Shown here: one piece after another, positions 26,168 through 35,314 of the stretch
Layout: every line of letters begins with the position of its first letter
Position numbering within the stretch: the stretch's first letter is position 1
Assembly: GCA_021155045.1 (NCBI GenBank)
Contig: JAJNQB010000014.1
Location: forward strand, 62,001 to 126,000
Length of the DNA stretch: 64,000 bases
DNA from: Arcticibacter sp.
Lineage (GTDB): Bacteria > Bacteroidota > Bacteroidia > 2-12-FULL-35-15
Direction: 5' to 3'
Notes under the pieces: model-generated
The model's database searches: none
Told to the model about the DNA's origin: nothing
What the model saw: only the letters and a program-made list of their open reading frames with translations
Made by a program: the position numbers and the translations under genes

Positions 26168-27726
26168 CACACCCCGAAAACAGCTTCCACCAAACCAACT
26201 TCATCAAAAGATTGTGGCAAAATGCAATTTTCAACATTATATTCTTTTAATTTTTTTTCTGTTGATTTTCCAATTGCAACTACTTGTTGTTTGTCAGAAA
26301 TTTTTGCTTTAGTGAAAAACGAATCAACATTTGAAGGGCTCGTAAATACAACTATTTCAGCAGTTGGAATTGTTGTGCTTTCTTTTTTACCAGTTTCATA
26401 AACAACTAAATCAGTTAGTTTTGTTTGATCTTCGAATTGTTGTTGAATCGTTCTTAATCCTCCTTTTGCTTGTGGAAATAAAACTTTTTCTGCTCCTACT
26501 GTTTTTGCGAATTTTTTTCCAACAATTTTTGTATCGTTTATACTCCCAACAAATGCTGCATTTTTATTATGTTGCTTTAATGCTTGCTCCGTTGATTTCC
26601 CAATAACTCCAAATTTAATTTTGCTTTTTAACTCTGGATTTTGTGCAAAGAAAAAATCAACAGCATTGCTACTTGCAAAAAATATCCAATCGCATTCAGG
26701 TACTGAATTATATTTCACTTCTTTTGTTTCTATGAATGAAATTCCAGTAACAGTATATTTATTCCCTTCTAATGTTTTTTTGAAAAAAGAATCTTCATTC
26801 AAATCACGAGTAATTAAAACAGAACAAGGTTTTATTGAATTTAATGCTTCTACAATTTTTTGAGCTAAACCATCATTCGTAAATGATTCTTTGTAAATAC
26901 GTTTTGGCATTGTATTCCAACTATCCGACTTGGATGCCCATACTTTAAATTTATTATCTTCTTTAATACAGTAAACACCCAATGGCAATTGACAACCGCC
27001 ATCAAACAAGTTTAACACCTTCCGTTCAACGCCAATAATGTCTTCTACTTTTTCGAAATTTAATTTATTAATGTATTGAAACAATTCATGATCTTCTTCT
27101 CTTATTTGCAAAGCAAGAACACCTTGTGCAGGAGCAGGGATAAATTCTTTTGGGTCAAGTCGTACAACTTTGAATTCGCTTAAATCAATTCTTAATCGCT
27201 CAACACCCGCAGCAGCAAGCATGATGGCATCGTATTTTTTATCTCGTAATTTCTGAATACGAGTAGGAACATTTCCTCTTAAATCTTCAATTTTAATATC
27301 TCCTCTAAAAGCAAATAATTGTGATTTTCTACGTGCAGAAGAAGTTCCAATAATAGCATTTGTTTTAAAAGAAAATTTTTGTGTTTTATCAAACGATTCT
27401 TTTCTGATAATAATTAATTCAGCAGAATCTTCTCTTTCAGAAACAGCAGCAATTTGAAGTCCTTCTGGCGATGTTGTTGGTAAATCTTTATGAGAATGAA
27501 CAGCTAAATCAATTTCTTTTTTTAATAGAGCTTCTTCAATTTCTTTTGTAAAAAAACCTTTTCCTTCAAGCTTATCAAAACTCAAATCTTGAATTTGGTC
27601 TCCTTGAGTTTTAATTATTTTTATTTCAGCTGTAAGCCCAAGCTTTTGAACTTTCCTTAATACATGATTGGCTTGCCACAATGCCAATTCGCTTCCTCTT
27701 GAACCTATTATTATTTTACGAGTCAT
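26167..27726 (-). CDS. hemCD: Hydroxymethylbilane synthase - uroporphyrinogen-III synthase fusion
   Basis: A 519-residue two-domain enzyme. Residues 1 to about 300 are HemC: GSRGSELALWQAN, catalytic D81 in AVHSHKDLPT, GTSSARRKSQL, LRGNVPTR, and dipyrromethane-cofactor cysteine C245 in GGCQLPLG. Residues about 305-519 are HemD, with CSVLITRDLN, WIFFASSNAVDFF, IGKSTEQALKQ, and VVFTSPSNVDSFF. HemC polymerises four porphobilinogens and HemD closes the ring with D-ring inversion; fusion could channel the unstable hydroxymethylbilane. The gene follows hemA after a 96-nt gap carrying a repeat relic and precedes the GxxExxY gene and hemB. No frameshift or linker stop separates the two domains. Confidence 0.95.
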   Translation of the reverse strand: MTRKIIIGSRGSELALWQANHVLRKVQKLGLTAEIKIIKTQGDQIQDLSFDKLEGKGFFTKEIEEALLKKEIDLAVHSHKDLPTTSPEGLQIAAVSEREDSAELIIIRKESFDKTQKFSFKTNAIIGTSSARRKSQLFAFRGDIKIEDLRGNVPTRIQKLRDKKYDAIMLAAAGVERLRIDLSEFKVVRLDPKEFIPAPAQGVLALQIREEDHELFQYINKLNFEKVEDIIGVERKVLNLFDGGCQLPLGVYCIKEDNKFKVWASKSDSWNTMPKRIYKESFTNDGLAQKIVEALNSIKPCSVLITRDLNEDSFFKKTLEGNKYTVTGISFIETKEVKYNSVPECDWIFFASSNAVDFFFAQNPELKSKIKFGVIGKSTEQALKQHNKNAAFVGSINDTKIVGKKFAKTVGAEKVLFPQAKGGLRTIQQQFEDQTKLTDLVVYETGKKESTTIPTAEIVVFTSPSNVDSFFTKAKISDKQQVVAIGKSTEKKLKEYNVENCILPQSFDEVGLVEAVFGV

Positions 27727-27741
27727 TGATTAATTTATATG

Positions 27742-27821
27742 GAACACTGATTTTTATGATAGTTATGATTGTTTAAGATTTTACCAGCGAAAATCATAAA
27801 AAAATCATAATTAATCTGCGT
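27742..27821. repeat. Gene-less inverted repeat between hemA and hemCD
   Basis: Arm 27742-27770 (GAACACTGATTTTTATGAT...) and arm 27792-27821 are imperfect inverted copies sharing GATT, ATGAT and TTATGATT blocks. The left arm resembles the arms of cassette C (GAACAC..ATTTTTATGATTGTTA). It appears to be the same family without the GxxExxY gene, filling almost the whole 96-nt gap. Confidence 0.6.
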
Positions 27822-27822
27822 A

Positions 27823-29049
27823 CTATTTTTGATTGGTCAAAATGTCTTTTGCCATTTTCATAGGTACGCTGATGTATTTTTTTTCCATGTATTGAAGTAT
27901 TTTATCTAACACCTCTTTTGAACCTGCATCCATTGACAATAATTCTTTAGCAAATACTTCATTGAGTGCAACTTCACGAATCTCCTTAACTTTTTTAGGA
28001 ACTTCACTCATTGCCAACTCTACTTTTCTTGTTCTTAAAATTTGTTCGAACTCTTGAATATTATTTTCAATGATTATTTTACAAGCTTCCAGCTCTTGTT
28101 CACGTGCTTGCATGTTTTCTTTAGCAACTTCTTGTAAATTATTTATTGCAATTAAATTTACATCATAATTGTTTAAAATTTCAGCGTCCAAATCGTTAGG
28201 AATTGCTAAATCAATTACTATCTTTTTTGATTTATCATTACCAACTAATTTCTTATAGATAGCAGGAGTAATTACGCTTTCGGCAGCGCCAGTACAAGTA
28301 ACAATAATATCAAATCCATCTGTATAATTTTCTAATGCTGATAAAGGAAATGCTTTTCCATTTAACTCTGCTGCTAATGTTTCAGCATTTGCAAGCGTTC
28401 TATTAAAAATAGTAAAATTAGTAAACTTATGTTTTTTCAGATACTTCGCCATATTGGTATTTGTTACACCCGAACCAATAATTAAAAAACGAGCATCTAA
28501 TTTTGCATTTAAGGAGCGCAACTTGCGATATGCTAAAGAAACTACAGAAACAGGATTGCGAGCAATATTAGTATGTGTATAAACATCTTTTCCAACTTCA
28601 ATTGTTCGTTTGATTACTAAGCGAATTAAATCACCAGTTAAATTTAGTTGATTGCATTTTTCATAAGCATTTCTTACTTGCGTAATAATTTCTCTTTCGC
28701 CAACCACCAATGAATCAATAGAAGAAGCAACACTAAACAAATGGCGTAAAGCATTTTCTCCTTCATACACTTGAGCATTTTCAACAGACCAATTAATTTC
28801 ATTTTCAGTCCAAGAAGAATCGAATGCGGTGAAAAATTTGTTTAGAAATGTTTTATCTAAAGATTCGGCAACCGAAAGCAAAAATTCAACTCTGTTACAT
28901 GTAGATAAATAAAGAAGTTCTTGTGCATTCACAGAAGCCTTTAAAAAATTTAAACGTTCTGCTAAATCTTTTTCATCAATATGAAAATTGCCAATATCAT
29001 TAATATCGGTAGTTTTGTGAGTGAATGCTATGATTTTAAAATTATTCAA
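27823..29049 (-). CDS. hemA: Glutamyl-tRNA reductase
   Basis: HemA reduces glutamyl-tRNA(Glu) to glutamate-1-semialdehyde, the first committed step of the C5 heme route; HemL (38576) acts next. The catalytic cysteine is in YLSTCNRVEF, followed by HLFSVASSIDSLVVGEREI, the NADPH domain with FLIIGSGVTNTNMAKYLKK, and the C-terminal dimerisation helix. There is no ATG near the N-terminus; I place the start at TTG 29049, giving a normal MNNFKIIAFTHKTTD start and 408 residues. A second TTG at 29076 would add nine residues with CCK. It is first in the order hemA, hemCD, GxxExxY, hemB, and is divergent from mgtE. Confidence 0.95.
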   Translation of the reverse strand: MNNFKIIAFTHKTTDINDIGNFHIDEKDLAERLNFLKASVNAQELLYLSTCNRVEFLLSVAESLDKTFLNKFFTAFDSSWTENEINWSVENAQVYEGENALRHLFSVASSIDSLVVGEREIITQVRNAYEKCNQLNLTGDLIRLVIKRTIEVGKDVYTHTNIARNPVSVVSLAYRKLRSLNAKLDARFLIIGSGVTNTNMAKYLKKHKFTNFTIFNRTLANAETLAAELNGKAFPLSALENYTDGFDIIVTCTGAAESVITPAIYKKLVGNDKSKKIVIDLAIPNDLDAEILNNYDVNLIAINNLQEVAKENMQAREQELEACKIIIENNIQEFEQILRTRKVELAMSEVPKKVKEIREVALNEVFAKELLSMDAGSKEVLDKILQYMEKKYISVPMKMAKDILTNQK

Positions 29050-29240
29050 ATCGGCTACTTTTCTTTTACAGCACAAATTTGCAAAGCATTACAAGTAGTT
29101 TTGTCATAGAATTGTCATAGAAATAATTTAGAACACTTCTAAATAAGAAAATCTTAGAATACCCTAATTTTATTAGCTTTCAAAACAAAATCAAGAAACT
29201 GATTTTAGTCATTTTGAAGTATGATTTACTCACAAACATT

Positions 29241-29274
29241 TTGACCTTATGAATTATTATAAATACTACCTTTG
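29241..29274 (+). promoter_or_regulatory. Promoter of mgtE
   Basis: TTG (29241-29243, within TTTTGACC) is followed after 23 nt by TACCTTTG (29267-29274). Both parts match the Bacteroidota consensus TTG-N17-23-TAnnTTTG. The GTG start of mgtE is 26 nt further on. Confidence 0.65.
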
Positions 29275-29300
29275 CGGGTAAATTCAAAAATTAATAAATC

Positions 29301-30692
29301 GTGCAATTTGAATTTACAACAGAATTTTTAGAAACGCTCCAAAGTTCCATAGTTACTGGCAACAAAGAGTCTGTTCGTATACAACTGAAAGAGTTGTACC
29401 CACCTGATATTGCCGAAATTTTAAATAAACTTGAACTAGAACAAGCTCTTTTTGTATATAAATTATTAGATGAACAAGTTTCAGCCGATGTGTTGGTTGA
29501 ATTAGAAGAAGACATCCGGGAGCAAATATTAAATTCATTAACATCAAAACAAATTGCGGAGCAATTAATTGATAATATGGATTCGGATGATGCAGCCGAT
29601 GTTATTGCTGAATTGCCTGATAAAATGCAGGGGGAAGTACTTGCGCAATTAGAAGATAGTGAACAAGCTAGTGATATCGTTGATTTATTAAATTACGATG
29701 AAAACACTGCTGGTGGTTTAATGGCAAAGGAGTTAATTCGTGTTCATGTAAACAGTAGTGCTATTGAATGTGTAAGAGAGATAAGAAATCAAGCAGATGA
29801 TGAAGAAGACATATATGCTATTTATGTAGTGGATGATGATGAAAAACTTGTTGGTATTTTACAATTAAAAAAATTAATTATTTCTCCTACTCGTGCTAAG
29901 GTAGCCGATATATATGATGCGAAGGTTATCTCTGTAAAGACAAATACTGATGCCGAAGAAGTTGCCAACGTTATGGATAAATACAACCTTGTAATTTTAC
30001 CTGTTGTAGATGCTTTAGGAAGATTGGTTGGGAAAATTACAATTGATGATGTGGTTGATGTTAGAAGAGATGAAGAAACAGAAGATTTACAAAAGATGGC
30101 TGGTATGGAAGCTTTGGACGAACCATACATGAACATTTCTTTGTTTTCTATGCTAAAAAAACGTGCAGGCTGGTTGGTAATACTTTTTATTGGTGAAAGT
30201 TTAACCGCTACTGCAATGAGTTTTTTTGAAAATGAAATTGCAAAAGTTGTTGTGCTTGCTATGTTTGTTCCTTTAATTATTTCGAGCGGAGGAAATACGG
30301 GATCACAAGCTTCAACGCTAGTTATTCGTGCATTGGCTTTAAATGAAATTACTATTAAAGATTGGTGGAAAATTATTCAAAAAGAAATTAAAGTTGGCTT
30401 GATACTTGGCTTAATGCTAGGAATAATAGGCTTTACAAGAGTTGTTTTGTGGGCACAATTTGTAAATATCTACGGACCAAACTGGCTAGAAATTGGATTA
30501 ACTGTTGGTATTTCATTAATTGGAGTTGTACTTTGGGGGAATACCGTAGGTTCTCTTTTCCCAATTATATTAAAACGCTTAGGACTCGACCCAGCAGTTT
30601 CTTCTGCTCCTTTTGTTGCTACAGTTGTTGATATTACCGGATTACTAATCTATTTTACAGTAGCATCAATCTTATTAAGTAGTATTTTGTAA
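29301..30692 (+). CDS. mgtE: Magnesium transporter MgtE
   Basis: MgtE is a homodimeric Mg2+ channel of the inner membrane gated by cytoplasmic Mg2+. The 463-residue product begins at GTG 29301 and has the family layout. The N-terminal superhelical domain (about 1-130) has NMDSDDAADVIAELPD, the CBS pair follows (about 135-255; YVVDDDEKLVGIL, PVVDALGRLVGKITIDDVVDV), and then a plug helix. Five membrane helices follow (about 285-463), with the pore signature LIISSGGNTGSQASTLVIRALALNEI. A palindromic terminator lies 18 nt downstream. Confidence 0.96.
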   Translation: MQFEFTTEFLETLQSSIVTGNKESVRIQLKELYPPDIAEILNKLELEQALFVYKLLDEQVSADVLVELEEDIREQILNSLTSKQIAEQLIDNMDSDDAADVIAELPDKMQGEVLAQLEDSEQASDIVDLLNYDENTAGGLMAKELIRVHVNSSAIECVREIRNQADDEEDIYAIYVVDDDEKLVGILQLKKLIISPTRAKVADIYDAKVISVKTNTDAEEVANVMDKYNLVILPVVDALGRLVGKITIDDVVDVRRDEETEDLQKMAGMEALDEPYMNISLFSMLKKRAGWLVILFIGESLTATAMSFFENEIAKVVVLAMFVPLIISSGGNTGSQASTLVIRALALNEITIKDWWKIIQKEIKVGLILGLMLGIIGFTRVVLWAQFVNIYGPNWLEIGLTVGISLIGVVLWGNTVGSLFPIILKRLGLDPAVSSAPFVATVVDITGLLIYFTVASILLSSIL

Positions 30693-30709
30693 TTATATTT
30701 TTACATAAA

Positions 30710-30739
30710 AAAAGCGAAGTAAAATTTTACTTCGCTTTT
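30710..30739. terminator. Bidirectional hairpin terminator between mgtE and the PpiD-like gene
   Basis: A perfect 30-nt palindrome (15-nt arms, AAAAGCGAAGTAAAA and its complement) is followed by CTTTTTAATTTTTTT on the plus strand and a T-rich tract on the minus strand. It can end transcription of both convergent genes. Confidence 0.85.
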
Positions 30740-30762
30740 CTTTTTAATTTTTTTAAAAGAAA

Positions 30763-32952
30763 TTAAAATCCAAATTTAACAAGATGTTCTGTTATTTCCG
30801 CTTTCTCTTTTAGTGCTTCATATAATTCATTATCTACTTTATATTGCATTTGAGATGTTTGCATATTTTGTTGTCCTTTAACATCTGTTAATGCTGGAGC
30901 ATCTGTTGCTGCATCCACATAAACTAAAAACACGCCCTCATTACCAATTAATGGTTTGCTCATTGTTTTTGCTTTTAAGACAGAAGCTGCTGCAATTACA
31001 GCTGGTTCACTTGATGAGCCAGGAATCGAGAAGGTATTAAAATTAATATTGTTTGCTTGTTCAATATTTAATTTTAGCGTGTTGGCTACTGCTTCAATAG
31101 TTGCTCCTTTCGAAGCTGTTTCAAATTCTTTAATAAACATTTCCGCTTTTTTCTCTTTAATTACTTTAGCTGTAACATCATCTTTTACTTGTTCTAATGG
31201 TGCAATTCCTTTTTCTCTTACTTCAATTAATGAAGCAACCACATATTTATTTCCAATTTCCATTGGAGCAGATACGCTTCCTTTTTTATTTTCATACGCC
31301 CATTTTACTAACTCACGAGGAGCTTCTAATCCAGCAATTGTTTTGTCGTTTTCTTTAACCTTTTCAGCAATACGTTTGTTTAACTTTTGGTCAATTACTG
31401 CTTTTTGGAATAATTCGTTTGTATTATTTTCTGACGCAAATTTACTTGCTTCAATATTTATAGCAGATAATGTTTTGCTACTTGGTTGTACAACTTTATC
31501 AATCGTTACAACTTGTATTTTCTTTTGAGAACCTTTTGAATCTAGTACTTCTATAATATGGTATCCATAGTTAGATTCCGCAATTACTATATCTCCTTTT
31601 TTATTGTCTAAACCTGCATTCTTAAATGGATCCACAAAACCAGAGTTTGCATTTATCCAACCATAATCTCCGCCCTTACCCATGTAGTATTCTCCAGCTT
31701 TTTTGTTTGGAGGCATTGTTTTTCCACCATCATCAGAGTGCTTATCTACAAATTCAACAAATTTTGCATTGCTCTTTTTTAATAATACAAGTAAACTATC
31801 TGCCATTTTTTTAGCATCTGTTTTTGAACGAGTAACCGCCTCTGATGCACCAGAGCCTTGGTAAGCAATTAATATATGACGCACTTTTGCAGAGTCAGCC
31901 GAAGTTTTTGTTTTAACAAGTTTAGCAACTATGAACGCTGCATTTTCTTTGTAGGGTCCCACTACTGTCCCAACTGAAGCTGCAAACATTGTAGAATCTA
32001 TTTGTGGTGACAATGTTCCTGTAGCATGGAAAGTCATATCAAAGTTACGGCTATCCGATTCTGAAACTACAAAAGCGGAATCTTCTTCTGGCTTTTTAGT
32101 TCTAAAATCATCAGCAACTTTTTCCATTTCTTTTTTAGTTTCATCAATATCTTCTTGTGATGGAACTAAATTAAAAGTAATGTATTCAATATCTCTTGAT
32201 GCTTCTTGTTTGTATTGATATTGATGCGCATTGTAATATTTATTCAAATCTTCATCCGTAACTTTTACGGTGCTATCAGCGACTGTTTTGTAGTTTTTAA
32301 TAACATATTTAATGTTCACAGAAGAACTTTGAGCAATATAGTTGCGTTTTGCAAAAGCAGCAGGAGTGTACATTCCTTTTTTGAAAACATTCACATATTT
32401 TTCATACATACGTACTTGGCGCATATATTTTTCCAACTCTATCCATTGTGTTTCTACTTCATCAGTCATTGATTGAACAAACTGACGAATTTTTGAAGGA
32501 CTTACTTCTCCCGTTTTTTCATCTGCAAATTGAGGTGCAATATTTCCTTGTTGGTCACTTAAATTACGAATAATAGAAGGATGTGGATGATCAATCATCA
32601 TATCTGTTAGTTCGTCACCCGAAACAGAAACTCCAAGTTTGGCATATTCTTTCTGCATTACTTGTTCGTTAATGAACTGATTCCAAACTTGAGTTGCAAT
32701 ACCATCCAGTGTTTGTTGGTCTAGCGTAGTTGTTCCACTATTACGTTTTTGAGTTTCAACAGCTTCATTATACTTTGTAGCAAACATATCATAGTCGATT
32801 GACTTTCCAGCAATCTCGCCTATTGTTTTGTCATTTTTGAAAAAGAAGTTTCCTGATTCAAAGGCACTTTGCAGAATAAATACCAATAATGCAACACCAA
32901 TGATACCAACAAGTAATCCTGCTCTGCTTCTAATTTTTTCTAAAACACTCAT
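30763..32952 (-). CDS. PpiD/SurA-like periplasmic peptidyl-prolyl isomerase
   Basis: A 729-residue membrane-anchored chaperone. A single N-terminal transmembrane helix (about 13-31, LLVGIIGVALLVFILQSAF) precedes a SurA_N-type helical region (about 45-180; KSIDYDMFATKYNEAVE). A parvulin PpiC domain follows at about 350-460, with KVRHILIAYQG, FVEFVDKHSDDGG, GKGGDYGWINANSGFVDPF and YGYHIIEVLDSK. The C-terminal helices and a second parvulin-like region lie beyond. The family helps fold outer-membrane and secreted proteins leaving Sec. It starts at ATG 32952, downstream of a TATATTTG element and a tiny lipoprotein gene. Confidence 0.88.
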   Translation of the reverse strand: MSVLEKIRSRAGLLVGIIGVALLVFILQSAFESGNFFFKNDKTIGEIAGKSIDYDMFATKYNEAVETQKRNSGTTTLDQQTLDGIATQVWNQFINEQVMQKEYAKLGVSVSGDELTDMMIDHPHPSIIRNLSDQQGNIAPQFADEKTGEVSPSKIRQFVQSMTDEVETQWIELEKYMRQVRMYEKYVNVFKKGMYTPAAFAKRNYIAQSSSVNIKYVIKNYKTVADSTVKVTDEDLNKYYNAHQYQYKQEASRDIEYITFNLVPSQEDIDETKKEMEKVADDFRTKKPEEDSAFVVSESDSRNFDMTFHATGTLSPQIDSTMFAASVGTVVGPYKENAAFIVAKLVKTKTSADSAKVRHILIAYQGSGASEAVTRSKTDAKKMADSLLVLLKKSNAKFVEFVDKHSDDGGKTMPPNKKAGEYYMGKGGDYGWINANSGFVDPFKNAGLDNKKGDIVIAESNYGYHIIEVLDSKGSQKKIQVVTIDKVVQPSSKTLSAINIEASKFASENNTNELFQKAVIDQKLNKRIAEKVKENDKTIAGLEAPRELVKWAYENKKGSVSAPMEIGNKYVVASLIEVREKGIAPLEQVKDDVTAKVIKEKKAEMFIKEFETASKGATIEAVANTLKLNIEQANNINFNTFSIPGSSSEPAVIAAASVLKAKTMSKPLIGNEGVFLVYVDAATDAPALTDVKGQQNMQTSQMQYKVDNELYEALKEKAEITEHLVKFGF

Positions 32953-32999
32953 ATTCTTATTTTATTTTGTTTCTGTTATATTTACTAACTTAAGGGTTG

Positions 33000-33007
33000 C
33001 AAATATA
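33000..33007 (-). promoter_or_regulatory. -7 promoter element of the PpiD-like gene
   Basis: TATATTTG on the minus strand (33007-33000) matches TAnnTTTG and lies 47 nt before the ATG at 32952. No well-spaced -33 TTG was found. It lies between the small lipoprotein gene and the PpiD-like gene, so the latter probably has its own promoter. Confidence 0.5.
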
Positions 33008-33069
33008 AGATTCTTAACCAAATAAGAAAAAAGAATTTCAGTAAAAAAAGGGAAGTTTTTAGAATTCTA

Positions 33070-33228
33070 TCAAAAAAAGGCTTTTATTAGCTCGAATAGC
33101 TCTATTTTATGCCATTTTGGGCAATCGCCACAACGGTTTTTTTTCTTAAACATATAACAACTCGAAAGAGAAGCAAAAAGCATAAAAATAGTGATGTAAA
33201 AGAATGATTTTTTAAAAAATGCTTTCAT
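33070..33228 (-). CDS. Small lipoprotein, 52 residues, CGDC motif
   Basis: A short ORF from ATG 33228 to TGA 33070 fills most of the gap between the PpiD-like gene and mlaE. It has a complete lipoprotein signal: two lysines (KAFFKKS), a hydrophobic core (FFYITIFMLFASL) and a lipobox LSSC with Cys at residue 24. The mature peptide is only 29 residues, starting CYMFKKKNRCGDCPKWHK, with a CxxC pair. Such signal structure is unlikely in random AT-rich DNA. I do not recognise the family with certainty; tiny Cys/Pro-rich lipoproteins are known in Bacteroidota. It is on the same strand as the PpiD-like gene, 117 nt upstream. Confidence 0.6.
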   Translation of the reverse strand: MKAFFKKSFFYITIFMLFASLSSCYMFKKKNRCGDCPKWHKIELFELIKAFF

Positions 33229-33325
33229 TTAAGGACGTATATTTACGTTTACAAATTTATTAAAAATAATTGGCTTCAGCCATTACTTAAATTATTATTA
33301 TTTTTAGGCAAATTTAAAATCATCT

Positions 33326-34066
33326 ATGAAAATCCTTTTCCATTTTGGAAGATATTTTATTTTAATAAAACGAGCTTTCGGCAAACCCGAAAAGTTTTCG
33401 GTTTATATAGATAGGATTTTTGAAGAAATAAACATTTTAGGAGTTGGTTCATTAGGTATTGTTGCTATCATTTCTGTTTTTATGGGAGCAGTTATAACCA
33501 TTCAATCAGCCTTTAATTTTGAAAGTCCTCTTATTCCTGTTTATGCTGTTGGTGTTGCTGTTCGTGATTCTATGATACTTGAATTTTCTCCTGCTATTGT
33601 AAGTTTAATATTGGCTGGTAAAGTTGGTTCGAGCATTGCTTCAGAAATTGGAACAATGCGTGTATCCGAACAAATAGATGCGTTGGAAATCATGGGAATT
33701 AATTCTTCTGGGTATTTAATATTCCCGAAAATTGTCGCTTCTGTTTTGTTCAATCCTATTTTGGTTGTTTTTTCTATGTTTTTAGGAATTTTAGGCGGAT
33801 ATGTATTTGGGTTGTTTGCAGGGGTGGTTACTGATTATGAATATGTATATGGTATTACTTATGAATTTAGACCGTACAATGTTATTTACGCTTTAATCAA
33901 ATCGGTATTTTTTGCATTTATTATAGCTTCCGTTCCTGCATATCATGGCTATTACACAAGTGGTGGTGCGTTAGAAGTAGGTCGCTCAAGCACAAAAGGA
34001 GTTGTATATAGTAGTGTGCTTATTTTATTATTCGATTTAATTTTAACTCAATTACTTTTAGTTTGA
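33326..34066 (+). CDS. MlaE-family ABC transporter permease
   Basis: A 246-residue integral membrane protein of the MlaE/YrbE family, which moves phospholipids between the membranes to maintain outer-membrane asymmetry. The typical central core GSSIASEIGTMRVSEQIDALEIMGINS is present (GTM and EQIDAL are family hallmarks), with five or six hydrophobic segments. The reading frame ends in TGA overlapping the TTG start of the ATPase gene by 4 nt, so the two are coupled. No MCE-domain (MlaD) gene follows here, unlike proteobacterial operons. Confidence 0.9.
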   Translation: MKILFHFGRYFILIKRAFGKPEKFSVYIDRIFEEINILGVGSLGIVAIISVFMGAVITIQSAFNFESPLIPVYAVGVAVRDSMILEFSPAIVSLILAGKVGSSIASEIGTMRVSEQIDALEIMGINSSGYLIFPKIVASVLFNPILVVFSMFLGILGGYVFGLFAGVVTDYEYVYGITYEFRPYNVIYALIKSVFFAFIIASVPAYHGYYTSGGALEVGRSSTKGVVYSSVLILLFDLILTQLLLV

Positions 34067-34818
34067 TTCAAGTAAACAACATATCAAAAGCTTTTTCGGA
34101 AAGAACTGTTTTAAACGACATTACTTTTAAGTTTGAAACAGGAAAAACCAATATGATTATTGGTGAAAGTGGTTCTGGAAAAACAACGCTACTTAAATGT
34201 ATGGTTGGCTTGAATGATATTGATACCGGACAAATTTTGTACGATGGAAGAAGTTTTACAGAATTAAATGTAAAAGAAAAACAAGAAGTTAGAAAAGAAA
34301 TAGGCATGCTTTTTCAGGCTGGAGCTTTATTTGACTCCAAAACAGTTGAAGAAAATGTTGTTTTTCCTTTGTCGATGTTTACGGACATGAATGAAAGCGA
34401 AAAAAAAGACAGAGCCAATTTTTGTTTGCAACGTGTAAATTTAAAAAATGCGAATAATCTTTATCCATCCGAAATTAGTGGAGGGATGAGAAAACGAGTT
34501 GCTATTGCTCGTGCAATATCTGTTCAACCCAAATATTTGTTTTGCGATGAACCTAATTCTGGCTTAGACCCCAAAACATCCATTGTAATTGATAATCTTA
34601 TAAAAGAAATTACACAAGAATATAACATTACTACCATAGTTATTACGCATGATATGAATTCGGTAATAGAAATTGGCGATAACATTATGTTTATTTATCA
34701 AGGCCAAAAATGGTGGGAAGGAAACAAGCAAGAAATTTTAAAAACTAAAAATCAGGAAGTCTGTGATTTTGTTTATGCAACAGAATTCATGAAAAACTTA
34801 AAAGAAAAATTTCAATAA
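34063..34818 (+). CDS. MlaF-like ABC transporter ATPase
   Basis: A 251-residue ATPase that powers the permease upstream. Walker A is GESGSGKTTLLK (residues 34-45), the Q loop is in MLFQAGALFDSKTVEENV (MlaF-type spacing), the signature is EISGGMRKRVAIARAI and Walker B is YLFCDEPNSGLDP with the following TIVITHDM H loop. The start is TTG 34063, overlapping the permease stop, and gives the canonical IQVNNISKAF start. The SGGMRKRV signature is characteristic of MlaF-type rather than general ABC ATPases. The YbjN-like gene follows after 17 nt. Confidence 0.92.
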   Translation: MIQVNNISKAFSERTVLNDITFKFETGKTNMIIGESGSGKTTLLKCMVGLNDIDTGQILYDGRSFTELNVKEKQEVRKEIGMLFQAGALFDSKTVEENVVFPLSMFTDMNESEKKDRANFCLQRVNLKNANNLYPSEISGGMRKRVAIARAISVQPKYLFCDEPNSGLDPKTSIVIDNLIKEITQEYNITTIVITHDMNSVIEIGDNIMFIYQGQKWWEGNKQEILKTKNQEVCDFVYATEFMKNLKEKFQ

Positions 34819-34835
34819 CCCTAAAATTATAAAAA

Positions 34836-35312
34836 ATGAAACTACCAGAAATTACAAAACTAGTTGAGAATAGCATTACAGCTCTTAAGATAGATGTTGC
34901 TGCTAGTCGCGGAGCAAAAGAAGGACAATGGTCATTAAAAGTAAAAGACTCTACTGTTTGGATTGATGCTTTTAATTTTCAAACCAATCCTGATAAATAT
35001 TATTTTCAGGTAATGAGTCCATTGTGTGCTGTTACTGACAAAAATAAAGAAGCATTTTTTCAAGATTTATTGGAAATAAATTATTCATTGTATGGATGCT
35101 CTATTTGCAAAAAAGAAAATTGGATGTATGTTTTAGTTTTGCGTGAAGCAGAAAATTTAGATCAATCGGAAGTGGATGCTGCAATTGACCGTGTTGGTTT
35201 TTACAGCAGTGATTATTACAACAAACTAAGCTTTAAATACAAAGATTGTTGGTTACCAAAACCGCCTAATTCTGGCACTGCTGATGGCGCACCACCAAGT
35301 TCGGGACAATAA
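34836..35312 (+). CDS. YbjN-domain protein
   Basis: A 158-residue soluble protein whose fold pattern resembles the YbjN / type III secretion chaperone-like family. It has an N-terminal helix, a beta sheet with WSLKVKDSTVWIDAF and YYFQVMSPLCAVTD, a central helix FFQDLLEINYSLYGCSICKK, a strand MYVLVLREAENLD, a C-terminal helix VDAAIDRVGFYSSDYYNKL, and a Pro/Gly-rich tail. There is no signal peptide. It is 17 nt after the MlaF-like gene and 2 nt before the DUF4296 lipoprotein gene, so the four genes form one operon. Function is unknown. Confidence 0.78.
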   Translation: MKLPEITKLVENSITALKIDVAASRGAKEGQWSLKVKDSTVWIDAFNFQTNPDKYYFQVMSPLCAVTDKNKEAFFQDLLEINYSLYGCSICKKENWMYVLVLREAENLDQSEVDAAIDRVGFYSSDYYNKLSFKYKDCWLPKPPNSGTADGAPPSSGQ

Positions 35313-35314
35313 CA

